64,000 nucleotides of DNA from Halomonas sp. M4R1S46 (GCF_025725685.1 NZ_CP107008.1:2666001-2730000), one strand, 5' to 3'; counted from the first letter of the stretch, positions 42,531-51,979 are shown. Notes: generated by a model from the letters alone, not told the origin. Numbers and translations are program-made.

Positions 42531-44263
42531 GGGGCCTCCGAATCGCTGGTCCGACGACGGGCCACCTTGCCAGCCCCTCCCTCGCCATCGCGGCCCGCCA
42601 TCCGCGCCAGCACGCGATCCCGCGGGCCGCACAGCCGGACCCGCCCGCTCTCCAGCACCAGCAGGCGGTCGACCCGGCGCAGCACCCCCGTGCGGTGGCT
42701 GATGACCAGCAGGGTGACGCCCTCCTCCCGCAGGGCGCCCATGGCCTGGGCGAGGGCCTGCTCGCCGCGATGATCGAGATTGCTGTTGGGCTCGTCCAGG
42801 ACGACCAGGGCGGGCTTGGCATAGAGCGCACGGGCCAGGCCGATGCGCTGGCGCTGGCCGGCGGAGAGCACGCCGCCACTCGCCTCGATGCGGGTGTCAT
42901 AGCCATCGGGAAGCCGCAGGATCATCTCGTGCACGCCGGCACGACGGGCGGCCTCGATGACCTTGTCGCTGTCGACCGTAGCGAAGCGGGCGATGTTCTC
43001 GCCGATGGTGCCACTGAACAGCTCGACGTCCTGGGGCAGGTAGCCGAGGTGGGGCCCCAGCGTCTCGCGATCCCAGCGCGCGATATCCGCCCCATCCAGG
43101 CGCACGCAGCCGTCCCAGGCCGGCCAGACCCCCAGCACCAGCCGCGCCAGGGTCGACTTGCCCGAGGCGCTGGGACCGATGATGCCGACCTGCTCGCCCG
43201 GCTCGAGGCGCAGGTCGATGCCGGCCACGATGGGGCGAGCCCCACCCGGCGCCCCGGCCGTGACGTTCTCCAGGGCCAGCCGGCCCTCGGGGCGGGGCAG
43301 TGACATGGCCGGGGGCGACGGCGGCTGCTCGCGAAACAGCGCCTCGAGGCGACGGTAGGCGGCCCGCGCCCCGACGATACCGCGCCAGCTGCCGACCAGC
43401 TGATCCACCGGGGACAGCACGCGTCCCAGCAGGATCGACCCGGCGATCATCATCCCCGGGGTGATACGCTCCTCGAGCACCAGCAGGGCACCCAGCCCCA
43501 GGATCAGCGACTGCAGCAGCAGGCGCAGGGCCCGGGTCAGGCTCGAGAGCATCGCGGCCCGGTCGCTGGCCCGTGACTGCATCCACAGGCCGCCCCGATG
43601 ACGCGTCAGCCAGCGTCCGGCGATACTCGACAGCATGCCCATGGCGTCGAGGGCCTCGGCATTGCGCAGATTGCCGGCGGCCAGCTCCCGGGCCCCGCTC
43701 TGCTCGCGCCCCGCCTCGTCCAGCAGCCCCCGAGTGGCCTTCTCGCTGACCACCACCAGCGCCAGCAGGATGACACCGGCGAGGCTGGCAAAGCCCCCGA
43801 ACCAGGGATCGAACAGGTACAGCAGGCCGAGATAGACCGGCACCCAGACGACATCGAAGAAGGCCAGCAGCCCGCCCCCGGCCAGTCCCTGGCGAAGGGT
43901 CGCGAGGTCGTCCAGCGGCCAGGCGGATTGCCCCGCCGCGTGGCGCAGGCCACGCCGGAACATCGCCGCATGCAGGGGCTCGCTGACCCAGGCGTCGAAG
44001 CGGTTGCCGAGGCGCACCAGGATGCCCGCCCGCACCCATTCGAGGCCGCCGACCACCATGAACAGGAAGACCACGACCAGGGTCAGCATCAGCAGGGTCT
44101 CCTCGCTGCCGGTGGTGATCACGCGGTCGTAGACCTGGAGCATGTACAGGGCCGGCGTCAGCATCAGCAGGTTGAGACACAGGCTGAACCCGGCCACCCA
44201 GAGCAGGGAGCCCCGACAGGCGGTCAGCGCGTGGTGCGGTGTGGTGTTCGAGTCAGACGCCAT
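42527..44263 (-). CDS. Type I secretion ABC transporter (PrtD/AprD family)
   Basis: A 578-residue half-transporter with an N-terminal six-helix domain (residues 15-320) and a C-terminal ATPase: Walker A GPSASGKST, signature LSAGQRQRIGLARAL, Walker B ALVVLDEPN. It has no C39 peptidase or C39-like domain, which is the PrtD/AprD type that exports RTX proteases and other C-terminal-signal substrates. The ATG at 44263 is chosen for the MASDSNTTPHHALTACRGSLLWVAG start; its ribosome-binding site is weak. Divergent from the two RTX beta-helix genes, which are its obvious substrates. Confidence 0.94.
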   Translation of the reverse strand: MASDSNTTPHHALTACRGSLLWVAGFSLCLNLLMLTPALYMLQVYDRVITTGSEETLLMLTLVVVFLFMVVGGLEWVRAGILVRLGNRFDAWVSEPLHAAMFRRGLRHAAGQSAWPLDDLATLRQGLAGGGLLAFFDVVWVPVYLGLLYLFDPWFGGFASLAGVILLALVVVSEKATRGLLDEAGREQSGARELAAGNLRNAEALDAMGMLSSIAGRWLTRHRGGLWMQSRASDRAAMLSSLTRALRLLLQSLILGLGALLVLEERITPGMMIAGSILLGRVLSPVDQLVGSWRGIVGARAAYRRLEALFREQPPSPPAMSLPRPEGRLALENVTAGAPGGARPIVAGIDLRLEPGEQVGIIGPSASGKSTLARLVLGVWPAWDGCVRLDGADIARWDRETLGPHLGYLPQDVELFSGTIGENIARFATVDSDKVIEAARRAGVHEMILRLPDGYDTRIEASGGVLSAGQRQRIGLARALYAKPALVVLDEPNSNLDHRGEQALAQAMGALREEGVTLLVISHRTGVLRRVDRLLVLESGRVRLCGPRDRVLARMAGRDGEGGAGKVARRRTSDSEAP

Positions 44264-44594
44264 AACGCATATCCGGAATGCAGCCCCTCGCGCGGGAGCC
44301 CTTCCCCACCTCCCTGCTTCAGATAAACCGATGGTCGGTCGACATAAGCGAGCGATCCTGGCCATTGCCCGCCACGCCGTTGACGCCCTTCATCACCATA
44401 TAGAACACTAAAAAAGCCATGTCTTATCATGGAACGTGCGGCACCTTACCTGGCACCATGACCATCTTCAAGCTGCCAAAATCGTCTCCAATCGGCGACG
44501 GCACAGGGCCGATATATCGTCGGAATAACCGCGATAAACGGGTGAAAGTGACCAGAGAAAGTGTCGCCAAATTCAGACAAAAAGGAGCCCTTGA
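44264..44594. other. Divergent control region of the secretion genes and the first RTX beta-helix gene
   Basis: A 331-bp gap, less GC-rich than its surroundings between about 44390 and 44590. It has a CCATG-TCTTAT-CATGG dyad (44417-44432) and a CGATATATCG palindrome (44510-44519), both possible regulator sites. A strong AAAAAGGAG precedes the gene at 44595. I cannot place a promoter with confidence. Confidence 0.6.
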
Positions 44595-46463
44595 ATGAGC
44601 TCAATCATCGAGGTTGATACCGACACCAGCGCCGATGAACTCCAGACATTGATCCGGGATGCCGCCCCTGGCACCACCGTGAAGCTCGCCGCCGGCGACT
44701 TCGAATTCGACAATGCCATCACCATCGACCGCTCCGATATCTCCCTGGTAGGCGCGGGGAGCGGAGACACGCGACTGACGTTCACCGATACGGCCCTGTC
44801 GCGCAGTGATGATCACGCGATCCACCTGGATGGCAGCGAGAACACCGACCTCGGGGAACTCGCCGCCGACGCGGGGCAAGGTGCACGACGCCTGACGCTG
44901 GACGGCACCCAGGAGCTCGCCGTCGGCGATACCATCCGGGTCTGGCAGGACAACGACGACGCCTTCCTCGACGCGATCGGCGACAGCTCCTGGCGCAAGG
45001 TGGAGCACGCGGAACTGCGTACCAGCATGGCCAAGGTCACCGGCGTCGAGGGCAACGAGATCACCCTCGATCGCGGCGTCCGCTTCGATTTCCAGTCGGG
45101 ACAGGCCGAGGTGGAGAAACTCGAGACGGTGGATAACGTCGGCCTGAAGGGCTTCAGCGTCGACTTCGAGCTCGGCGAGGCCGACGCCGGCGAGTTCTCG
45201 AACACCAAGGACGACCTGACCGACTATCGGGCGGTGCACCTGGAAGGGACGGTGAACAGCGACCTCGAGGACATCCGAATCGACGATGGCCCGTCCACGG
45301 CCTTCCGCTTCTCCCGGGCCATGGACCTTCAGGCCGACGACCTGCAGGCCCACGGCGCCTTCAACAAGGGCAGCGGCGGCAACGGCTACGCCTTTGAGCT
45401 GCACGAGAGCTACGACGGACGGCTCACCGGCCTCGAGGACAGCGGCATGCGCCATGGCCTGGTCTTCGCCTCCTGGCGGTCCTCGGTGGGCAACGACGTC
45501 GAGGTGGCGTCCACCACCCGGGACGTCAACTTCCACGGCGGCCGGGATCACGACAACAGCGTCCGCGTCCTGCGCTCGGAACGAGACCCGGAGGCCGACG
45601 CGCTGTCGCCGACCCTGTATGTCAACGAGGACGGCGAGAGCTTCGGCGCTCCCACCGACGCCGAGGCCAACCGGGTGACCTTCGACTATGTCCTCGGCTC
45701 GCGCCGCGAGGACGAGATCCAGGGCTCGGACGACGGTGTCTACCTGGATGGCGGCCTGGGACACGACGTGCTGCTGGGCGGTGCGGGCAACGACCTCCTC
45801 CAGGGCGGGCCCGGCGATGACTGGTATGACGGCACCGACCGGCTCGACGGTGGCCAGGGGGTCGATACCGCGCGCTACACGGGCGACGTGTCCGCCCACG
45901 AGATCGCCTTCACCGAGGACGGCATCGTGGTGACCGGCCAGGGCAGCGAGGACACCCTGGTCGACATGGAGTTCGCGGTCTTCGGCGACGGCACCACCCT
46001 GCACCTGGCCTCGGGGAACGCCTTCGCCGGCACGGCCCTCGAGACACCCGACGCCGAGGAGATCCTCGCCGGCGACGGGGAGACACCGGCGCTGCTGGAC
46101 GACGATGCCGAGCTGCTGGTCACCGGCAACGTCACCAGCCAGTGGTCATCGGGCTATGTCGCCGAGGTCTTCGTCGAGAACGTCTCCAATGAGGATATCG
46201 TCGATCCCGAGCTGGGCTTCGACCTGCCCGCCGAGATCGCCACCCTGTGGAACGGCGACCTCGCCGGAGGGACCGACGGCTATCGCGTCCAGGACGACAA
46301 CGCCAACACCCTCGCCCCGGGTGAAGCCTGGCGTTTCGCCTTCAAGGCCAGTGGCGAGGACGCGCTGCCCGGCGCGATGACGGCCAGCGATACGGAGGGT
46401 CAGACCCTGGACGTGCAGGTCCTCGGACTGGGCAACACCGCCATCGAGGAAGTGGCCGCCTGA
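44595..46463 (+). CDS. RTX beta-helix protein with one C-terminal CBM2-like domain (predicted type I secretion substrate 1)
   Basis: A 622-residue acidic protein with no Sec signal. Residues 1-380 look like a right-handed beta-helix of the pectate-lyase-3 kind: the opening ADELQTLIRDAAPGTTVKLA...ISLVGAGSGDTRLTF is the usual N-cap. RTX nonapeptides follow at about 386-415 (GGLGHDVLL, GGAGNDLLQ, GGPGDDWYD). A CBM2-like domain spans about 507-598, with TSQWSSGYVAEVFVENVS, TLWNGDL and APGEAWRFAFKA matching the family's order and two of its exposed tryptophans. The tail VQVLGLGNTAIEEVA is shared with the next paralogue and may be the export signal. The function could be polysaccharide lyase, epimerase or matrix binding; no catalytic site is proven. 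Confidence 0.82.
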   Translation: MSSIIEVDTDTSADELQTLIRDAAPGTTVKLAAGDFEFDNAITIDRSDISLVGAGSGDTRLTFTDTALSRSDDHAIHLDGSENTDLGELAADAGQGARRLTLDGTQELAVGDTIRVWQDNDDAFLDAIGDSSWRKVEHAELRTSMAKVTGVEGNEITLDRGVRFDFQSGQAEVEKLETVDNVGLKGFSVDFELGEADAGEFSNTKDDLTDYRAVHLEGTVNSDLEDIRIDDGPSTAFRFSRAMDLQADDLQAHGAFNKGSGGNGYAFELHESYDGRLTGLEDSGMRHGLVFASWRSSVGNDVEVASTTRDVNFHGGRDHDNSVRVLRSERDPEADALSPTLYVNEDGESFGAPTDAEANRVTFDYVLGSRREDEIQGSDDGVYLDGGLGHDVLLGGAGNDLLQGGPGDDWYDGTDRLDGGQGVDTARYTGDVSAHEIAFTEDGIVVTGQGSEDTLVDMEFAVFGDGTTLHLASGNAFAGTALETPDAEEILAGDGETPALLDDDAELLVTGNVTSQWSSGYVAEVFVENVSNEDIVDPELGFDLPAEIATLWNGDLAGGTDGYRVQDDNANTLAPGEAWRFAFKASGEDALPGAMTASDTEGQTLDVQVLGLGNTAIEEVAA

Positions 46464-46492
46464 GGCCGGCAGTGCGGCACGGGCAGGTAAAG

Positions 46493-46518
46493 AAAGGGCA
46501 CCCCCGGGTGCCCTTTTT
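46493..46518 (+). terminator. Intrinsic terminator after the first RTX beta-helix gene
   Basis: AAAGGGCACCC pairs with GGGTGCCCTTT around CC and is followed by further T residues. The second paralogue therefore needs its own promoter. Confidence 0.9.
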
Positions 46519-47007
46519 CGTTCCCTGTCGCCCGATGGCGTCGTCGGGGTGACCCGCCCGCCCCAGGCCGGGCACGATCGGAAAGCGGACGGGGACGACA
46601 GCCGGGATACTCATACTTTTTCACTACAAAACATGCTTTATTGTTACAATAGATACACAAACTATTTTATGAAATAACGCTAATGTAATTTCATTGGCTC
46701 TCCAAAGCTCCCGCACATCAATTCCTTACAGAACAATGACGGGGCATCGCCGGAAATGGCCCTCAAAGGCCCGCAAGCCCGCCCATCGGAAGGGGCGCGA
46801 GGCCGTTTTACTTGACCGACAACTCTAATTAGGATTCGCAGCCATCGTGGCGGCAGAAGGACGGCGGTCGTGGGTATCAGACGCGACACGGCGCCGGCCA
46901 CTCCACCGCGTGTCCGGTGAGGGCCATGACGGCCCGGACCGCCACATCACCTGGCTCGACACGACCACAGTGTCGATGTTCAAGGCGCTTCTTGGAGGGC
47001 AATCCCC
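46519..47007. other. A/T-rich control region of the second RTX beta-helix gene
   Basis: The 544-bp intergenic gap (46464-47007) holds the terminator at 46493 and then a markedly A/T-rich stretch at about 46612-46700, unusual for this window. In it is TATTGT-T-ACAATA (46639-46651), a 13-bp near-perfect dyad. From 46700 to 47007 composition returns to normal. No gene is seen. A GGAGG precedes the ATG at 47008. The A/T-rich part may be a promoter with UP elements or a target for a nucleoid protein. Confidence 0.6.
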
Positions 47008-49200
47008 ATGACCACCATCGATATCGATCCCTCGATCACCGCCGACGATCTGCAGACCCTGATCGACGAGGCGCCGAGTGGAGCCACCCTTCGCCTTGCC
47101 GCCGGCCACTACGAGTTCGACGATGCCCTGCTCATCTCGCGCTCCGACGTTTCCCTGGTCGGCGCCGGTGCCGGCGAGACGGTGCTGACCTTCAGTGACC
47201 GGGCCCTGTCGAGCAACGACTATGCCATTCGGCTCGACGGGACGGAGAAGACCTGCACGGGGGAGCTGGCCACCGACGTCAGCGAGGGCAGCCGCCAGCT
47301 GACGCTCGCGGGGGACCACGACTTCCAGACCGGCGACACCCTGCGCCTCTGGCAGGACAATGACGACGCCTTCTTCGACGCGATCGGCGACACCAGCTGG
47401 CGCAAGGTGCAACACGCCGAGCTGCGCACCAGCATGGCCAGGATCGAGTCGGTCGAGGGGGATACCATCACCCTCGATCGCGGCGTCCACTTCGACTTCG
47501 AAGCCGGCAAGACCCAGGTCGCCAGCATGGAGACCGTGGACAACGTCACCCTGGAGGGCTTCAGTGTCGACTTCACGCTAGGTACCCCCGACCCCGGTAC
47601 CTTCGAGAACACCCTGGGCGAGTTGACCGGTTTCAACGCTGTCCTGTTGACCGGCACCACGGATACCCGGCTCTCCGACATCAGGGTGCATGACGGCCCC
47701 TCCACGGCCTTCCGGTTCTCCAGGACCCTCGACCCCGTCGCCGAGGATCTCGAGGCCCACGGCACCTTCAACAAGGGCAGTGGCGGCAATGGCTACGCCT
47801 TTGAGCTGCACGAGAGCTACGATGGCCAGCTCACCGGCCTCGAGGACAGTGGCATGCGCCACAGCCTCGTCTTCGCCTCCTGGCGTTCCTCGGTGGGCAA
47901 CGAGGCCGAGATCGCCTTCACCGATCGCGATGTCAACTTCCACGGCGGCCGGGATCACGACAACAGTGTCCGCGTCCTGCGCTCGGAGCGGGACCCGGAA
48001 GCCGATGCCCTGTCACCGTCGCTGTATGTCAACGAGGGGGGCGAGAGCTTCGGGGCGCCCACCGATCCCGAGGCCAACGAGGTGGTGTTCGATTACCTGA
48101 TCGGCTCGCGCCGGGATGACGAGGTCCAGGGCTCGGACGACGGCGTCTACCTGAATGGCGGCCTGGGCCATGACACGCTGTCGGGCGGTGCGGGCGACGA
48201 TATCCTCCAGGGAGGGCCGGGCGACGACTGGTACGACGGTACCGACCGGCTCGACGGCGGCCAGGGCGTCGATACCGCACGCTACACCGGCGACTTCGCG
48301 GACCACGACATCCAATTCGGTGAGAACGGCGTCACCATCATTGGCCAGGGCAGCCAGGACACCCTGACCGACATGGAGTTCGCGGTCTTCGGCGACGGCA
48401 TCACCCTGCATCTGGCCTCGGGGAATGCCTTCCGCGGCAGCCCCCTCCAGATCCCCAGCCCCGAGGAGATTCTCAGCGGTGGCGGCAACGACCCGGCGAT
48501 GATGATCACCAGCCAGGTCACCAGCAGCTGGTCATCGGGGTATGTCGCCGAGGTCTTCGTCGAGAATGTTTCCGATGCGGATATCATCAATCCCGAGATC
48601 GGTTTCGACCTGGCCGCCGATATCGACACCCTGTGGAACGGCGACATCACCCGGGATGCCGACAGCTACTGGGTGCGGGACGACAGCGACAACGTCCTCG
48701 CGCCGGGGGACAGCTGGCGCTTCGCCTTCAAGGCCTATGGCGAGGAAACGACACCCAGCCATGTGGCGGCACGGGACGAGCACGGCCAGCCCCTGGAGAT
48801 CCTCGGCAAGGGGGGAGAAACCCCGGCCCTGCTGGATGACGACGCCGAGCTGCTGGTCACCGGCAATCTCACCAGCCAGTGGTCCTCGGGCCATGTCGCC
48901 GAGGTCTTCGTCGAGAATATCTCCGATGACGACATCATCGACCCGGAGCTGGGCTTCACGCTGCCCGCCCGGATCGACACCCTGTGGAATGGCGATCTCG
49001 CCGGCGGGGCCGAGGGCTACCGGGTCCGGGACGACAGCGACCTCACCCTCGCGCCCGGCGAGGCCTGGCGCTTCGCCTTCAAGGCCTACGGCGAGGACAC
49101 GCTGCCCGCCGAGATGACCGCCGAGGACGCGGCGGGCCAGGCCCTGGACGTCCAGGTCCTCGGGCTGGGCAACACCGCGATCGAGGAAGTCGCCGGCTGA
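47008..49200 (+). CDS. RTX beta-helix protein with two C-terminal CBM2-like domains (predicted type I secretion substrate 2)
   Basis: A 730-residue paralogue of the preceding protein. The beta-helix (1-375) is very similar, with identical stretches such as GSGGNGYAFELHESYDG and VNFHGGRDHDNSVRVLRSE. RTX repeats lie at about 382-410 (GGLGHDTLS, GGAGDDILQ, GGPGDDWYD). It then has two CBM2-like domains, about 497-585 (TSSWSSGYVAEVFVENVS) and 614-705 (TSQWSSGHVAEVFVENIS), the first being the extra one. The last 15 residues match the paralogue. No Sec signal. The pair arose by tandem duplication, and domain gain or loss changed the number of binding modules. Calcium binding and export by the divergent ABC/HlyD pair are inferred. 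Confidence 0.82.
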   Translation: MTTIDIDPSITADDLQTLIDEAPSGATLRLAAGHYEFDDALLISRSDVSLVGAGAGETVLTFSDRALSSNDYAIRLDGTEKTCTGELATDVSEGSRQLTLAGDHDFQTGDTLRLWQDNDDAFFDAIGDTSWRKVQHAELRTSMARIESVEGDTITLDRGVHFDFEAGKTQVASMETVDNVTLEGFSVDFTLGTPDPGTFENTLGELTGFNAVLLTGTTDTRLSDIRVHDGPSTAFRFSRTLDPVAEDLEAHGTFNKGSGGNGYAFELHESYDGQLTGLEDSGMRHSLVFASWRSSVGNEAEIAFTDRDVNFHGGRDHDNSVRVLRSERDPEADALSPSLYVNEGGESFGAPTDPEANEVVFDYLIGSRRDDEVQGSDDGVYLNGGLGHDTLSGGAGDDILQGGPGDDWYDGTDRLDGGQGVDTARYTGDFADHDIQFGENGVTIIGQGSQDTLTDMEFAVFGDGITLHLASGNAFRGSPLQIPSPEEILSGGGNDPAMMITSQVTSSWSSGYVAEVFVENVSDADIINPEIGFDLAADIDTLWNGDITRDADSYWVRDDSDNVLAPGDSWRFAFKAYGEETTPSHVAARDEHGQPLEILGKGGETPALLDDDAELLVTGNLTSQWSSGHVAEVFVENISDDDIIDPELGFTLPARIDTLWNGDLAGGAEGYRVRDDSDLTLAPGEAWRFAFKAYGEDTLPAEMTAEDAAGQALDVQVLGLGNTAIEEVAG

Positions 49201-49211
49201 GTTCGCGAGCT

Positions 49212-49236
49212 GACCGGGGCCCTTGGGTCCCCGGTC
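49212..49236 (+). terminator. Hairpin after the second RTX beta-helix gene
   Basis: GACCGGGGCCC and GGTCCCCGGTC pair with one mismatch around TTG. No T-run; termination is probably partial or Rho-assisted. Confidence 0.6.
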
Positions 49237-49362
49237 GTCCTGCTCCCACGTCCGCTGGCCGTTAATACACTACACTTCGGTATGTGCCATAGTAGTCACA
49301 ATTCATTACAAAACTAGTCCGTCCCGAGCGACACAAGCGGGACGACGCCAAGGAAGCTGCCC

Positions 49363-51447
49363 ATGGCCAACCCCTGGGGACTACGCAGCAAGTCCACCGT
49401 GACGCTGCTGATCGCCTGCCTGCTGGCGCTGGTGCCGGCACTGCTGATCGGCTGGCAGGCGATCGACGATGTCCGACGCCACTTCGCCAGCGGCTATGCC
49501 GAGCAGTACACCCTGCTGCACATGCAGAAGATCCTCACCCCCGTCTCCCGGGAGCTGGCGCTGTCACGCCGCCTCGCCGACTCGGTGGTGACTCGGGAGT
49601 GGCTCCTGGACCCCGAGGATCCCGTCAAGCGCGACCGCTTCTTCCGCGAGGCGGAGGGCTTCCGCTGGCAGTTCAGCGGCGATGCCTACTTCATGATTCA
49701 CCACGCCACCGGTGACTACTACTTCAACGACGGCACGCGAGCCGAGAGCCACTCGCCCCGCTACCGGCTCTCCCCCGAGGATCCCGACGACACCTGGTAT
49801 TTCTCGACCATGGACAGCACCGGGACCTACGACATCAACGTCAACCAGGACGAGAAGCTCGGCCTGGCCAAGGTCTGGATCAACGTCAAGGTCCGGCACG
49901 ACGGTCGCGCCCTGGGGCTTGCCGGCGGCGGCCTCGACCTGACCCGCTTCCTCGATCGCTTCCTTCGCGACGATACTCCCGGCCTGACACCGATGATCGT
50001 CAATCCCCGGGGCGACCTCCAGGCCCACCCCGAGCGCCGGCGACTGGCCTTCAACTCCGGGGCCGACGCCCTCGAGGCGAGCGAGGCACAACGCCTGTCG
50101 TCGATGCTCGGGAACGAGTCCCAACGCGAGCGACTGAGCTCGGCCATGCAGGCGGCCATGCGCCGTCCCGGCCAGGTCCACAGCCTGGAGGCCACCCTGG
50201 AGGGCGAACCCCGCCTGCTCAGCGTCGGCTATATCCCGGAACTCGAATGGTTGCTGGTCACCGCCCTGGACCTGGACGCGGCCCCGATCCTCGAGAACCG
50301 CTGGCTGTGGTCGCTTATCGTTGCCCTGACCCTGGTCCTGGTCATCCTGATGGCCGGCTTCGCCCTCGGCATCGAGCGCCTGATTCTCGGGCCGCTGCGG
50401 CGCCTCCAGCAGTCTGCCCGGGCCATCGCCGGTGGCGATTTCGACCATGCCCTGCCCACCGAGCGCGGCGACGAGATCGGCGAGCTCTCACGGGACTTCT
50501 CGCACATGGCACGGCAGGTCGAGCGCCATACCCAGGACCTGGAGGACAAGGTGCATCAACGCACCCGGGACCTGGAGCAGACCAACGCCGAGATGGCCCT
50601 GGCCCGCCGCCAGATCGATGCCTCCCTGGAATACGCCAGCATCATCCAGCGCGCGATCCTGCCCAACCGCCAGTTGCAGGATCACCTGCCCCGCCATCAC
50701 GCGATCATGTGGCGACCCCGGGATGTGGTGGGCGGCGACTTCTACGTGTTCCGTGCCACCGAACGCGGCTGGCTGATGGGGGTCATCGACTGTGCCGGCC
50801 ATGGGGTGCCGGGGTCGCTGATGACCATGCTGGCCCGGGCCATCATCGACAATGCCATCCTTCATGTCGGCGCCGACGATCCGGCCGCCATCCTCAACGA
50901 AACGGACCGCCAGAACCGCAGTACCCTGCACAAGGACACCCTGCCCCGCTCGATCGCCACCAACATGGACATGGGCCTGGTCTGGGTGGATCCCGCGGCC
51001 GGCCGGCTGACCTTCGCCGGCGCCAAGATGTCGTTGTACGCCAGCGACGGCGACCGGCTCGAGGTCCAGGCCGGCGGCAAGCGCGCCCTGGGCGACAAGC
51101 GCGCCATGACCTATGAAAATCAGCATATGCCCCTGCACCGGGGCTGGACCTACACCCTGGCCACCGACGGCTTCCTCGACCAGGCCGGCGGTGAACACGG
51201 CTTCGGCTTCGGCCACAGCCGCTTCGAGGCGATGCTCAGGCGCCATGCCAACGACCCGCTGCACCGTCAGGTCGAGGCCTTCGGCGAGGCGCTCGACCGC
51301 TACCGCGGCGAGCTGCCCCAGCGTGACGACATCACCCTGCTGAGCTTCCGCTTCGATGACGAGACCCCGACCACGCCGAGTGCGAGCGGCGCGTTCACCA
51401 CCCATCCCGAACGTCCCGTCCACCAGGAGGTGTCATGGACCTGCTGA
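49363..51447 (+). CDS. siaA: SiaA: membrane PP2C-type (SpoIIE-like) phosphatase
   Basis: A 694-residue sensor phosphatase. Helix 1 (about 13-33) and helix 2 (about 314-337) flank a large periplasmic sensor domain. A HAMP segment follows (LGPLRRLQQSARAIAGGDFD, about 345-365), then a coiled coil, then the PP2C domain from about 440 to 670 with RDVVGGDFYVF, IDCAGHGVPGS and the late aspartates in LATDGFLDQAGG and RDDITLLSF. In P. aeruginosa SiaA dephosphorylates SiaC and so turns on SiaD. AAGGAAG precedes the ATG, and a 7-bp hairpin (CGTCCCG/CGGGACG, 49320-49344) lies in the leader. It overlaps siaB by 13 bp. Confidence 0.93.
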   Translation: MANPWGLRSKSTVTLLIACLLALVPALLIGWQAIDDVRRHFASGYAEQYTLLHMQKILTPVSRELALSRRLADSVVTREWLLDPEDPVKRDRFFREAEGFRWQFSGDAYFMIHHATGDYYFNDGTRAESHSPRYRLSPEDPDDTWYFSTMDSTGTYDINVNQDEKLGLAKVWINVKVRHDGRALGLAGGGLDLTRFLDRFLRDDTPGLTPMIVNPRGDLQAHPERRRLAFNSGADALEASEAQRLSSMLGNESQRERLSSAMQAAMRRPGQVHSLEATLEGEPRLLSVGYIPELEWLLVTALDLDAAPILENRWLWSLIVALTLVLVILMAGFALGIERLILGPLRRLQQSARAIAGGDFDHALPTERGDEIGELSRDFSHMARQVERHTQDLEDKVHQRTRDLEQTNAEMALARRQIDASLEYASIIQRAILPNRQLQDHLPRHHAIMWRPRDVVGGDFYVFRATERGWLMGVIDCAGHGVPGSLMTMLARAIIDNAILHVGADDPAAILNETDRQNRSTLHKDTLPRSIATNMDMGLVWVDPAAGRLTFAGAKMSLYASDGDRLEVQAGGKRALGDKRAMTYENQHMPLHRGWTYTLATDGFLDQAGGEHGFGFGHSRFEAMLRRHANDPLHRQVEAFGEALDRYRGELPQRDDITLLSFRFDDETPTTPSASGAFTTHPERPVHQEVSWTC

Positions 51448-51965
51448 CACTGCGCGACAACTACCTGCAGCAACGGATCATGCTGTGCTTCAACGGCCCG
51501 ATCTCCCGCAGCCTGATCGAGGAGATCGGTCATGCGCTGCGCAACTACCTGAACAGCCAGTCCGCGGCGCCCTCCGAGGCGATGGACGTGTTCGCCGTCT
51601 ATATCGAGATGACCCAGAACATCCGCCACTATGCCCGCCGCCAGGGCTATGACGAACAGACGGCCACCGCCACCCTGGCCGTGGCCCGGGATCCCCAGGG
51701 GCATTACTTGGTCTCGGCGGGCAACCTGGTGAAGGAAGCCGACGGGCAGCGCCTGGTCGAGACCGTCGAGCACCTGGCCAGTCTCGACGCCGCCGCCCTC
51801 AAGCACGCCTACAAGCAGCAGTTGCGGCGTCCCCGGGAGGATGCCGGGGGCGGTGCGGGGTTGGGGCTGATCGACATGGCCCGCAAGTCCAGCCAGCCGC
51901 TGACGGCCTCGCTTCAGGCGTTGCCCTCGGGGCTAAGCTTCTTTAGCCTGACAGCCACTATCTAA
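51435..51965 (+). CDS. siaB: SiaB: SiaC kinase (DUF6272, GHKL-like)
   Basis: A 176-residue cytoplasmic kinase. The ATP-site N box is MTQNIRHYARRQGY (about 59-72) and a G-box-like GGGAGLGLIDMARKSSQPL lies near 139-157, both as in SiaB. In Pseudomonas it phosphorylates SiaC on threonine, opposing SiaA. AGGAGG precedes the start, within the end of siaA, so the genes are coupled. Gene order and the matching partner genes support the call. Confidence 0.9.
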   Translation: MDLLTLRDNYLQQRIMLCFNGPISRSLIEEIGHALRNYLNSQSAAPSEAMDVFAVYIEMTQNIRHYARRQGYDEQTATATLAVARDPQGHYLVSAGNLVKEADGQRLVETVEHLASLDAAALKHAYKQQLRRPREDAGGGAGLGLIDMARKSSQPLTASLQALPSGLSFFSLTATI

Positions 51966-51979
51966 TCCGGACCCTACCC

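Noticed and set aside
44595..49200. Alginate C5-epimerase (AlgE) assignment for the beta-helix/RTX proteins
   Set aside because: The module order is similar, but the YGFDPHD epimerase motif is not visible and the C-terminal CBM2-like domains are not found in AlgE.
44595..49200. LapA-like giant adhesin with LapG/LapD control
   Set aside because: The proteins are short, lack VCBS/Ig repeat arrays and a retention module, and no lapD or lapG is nearby.
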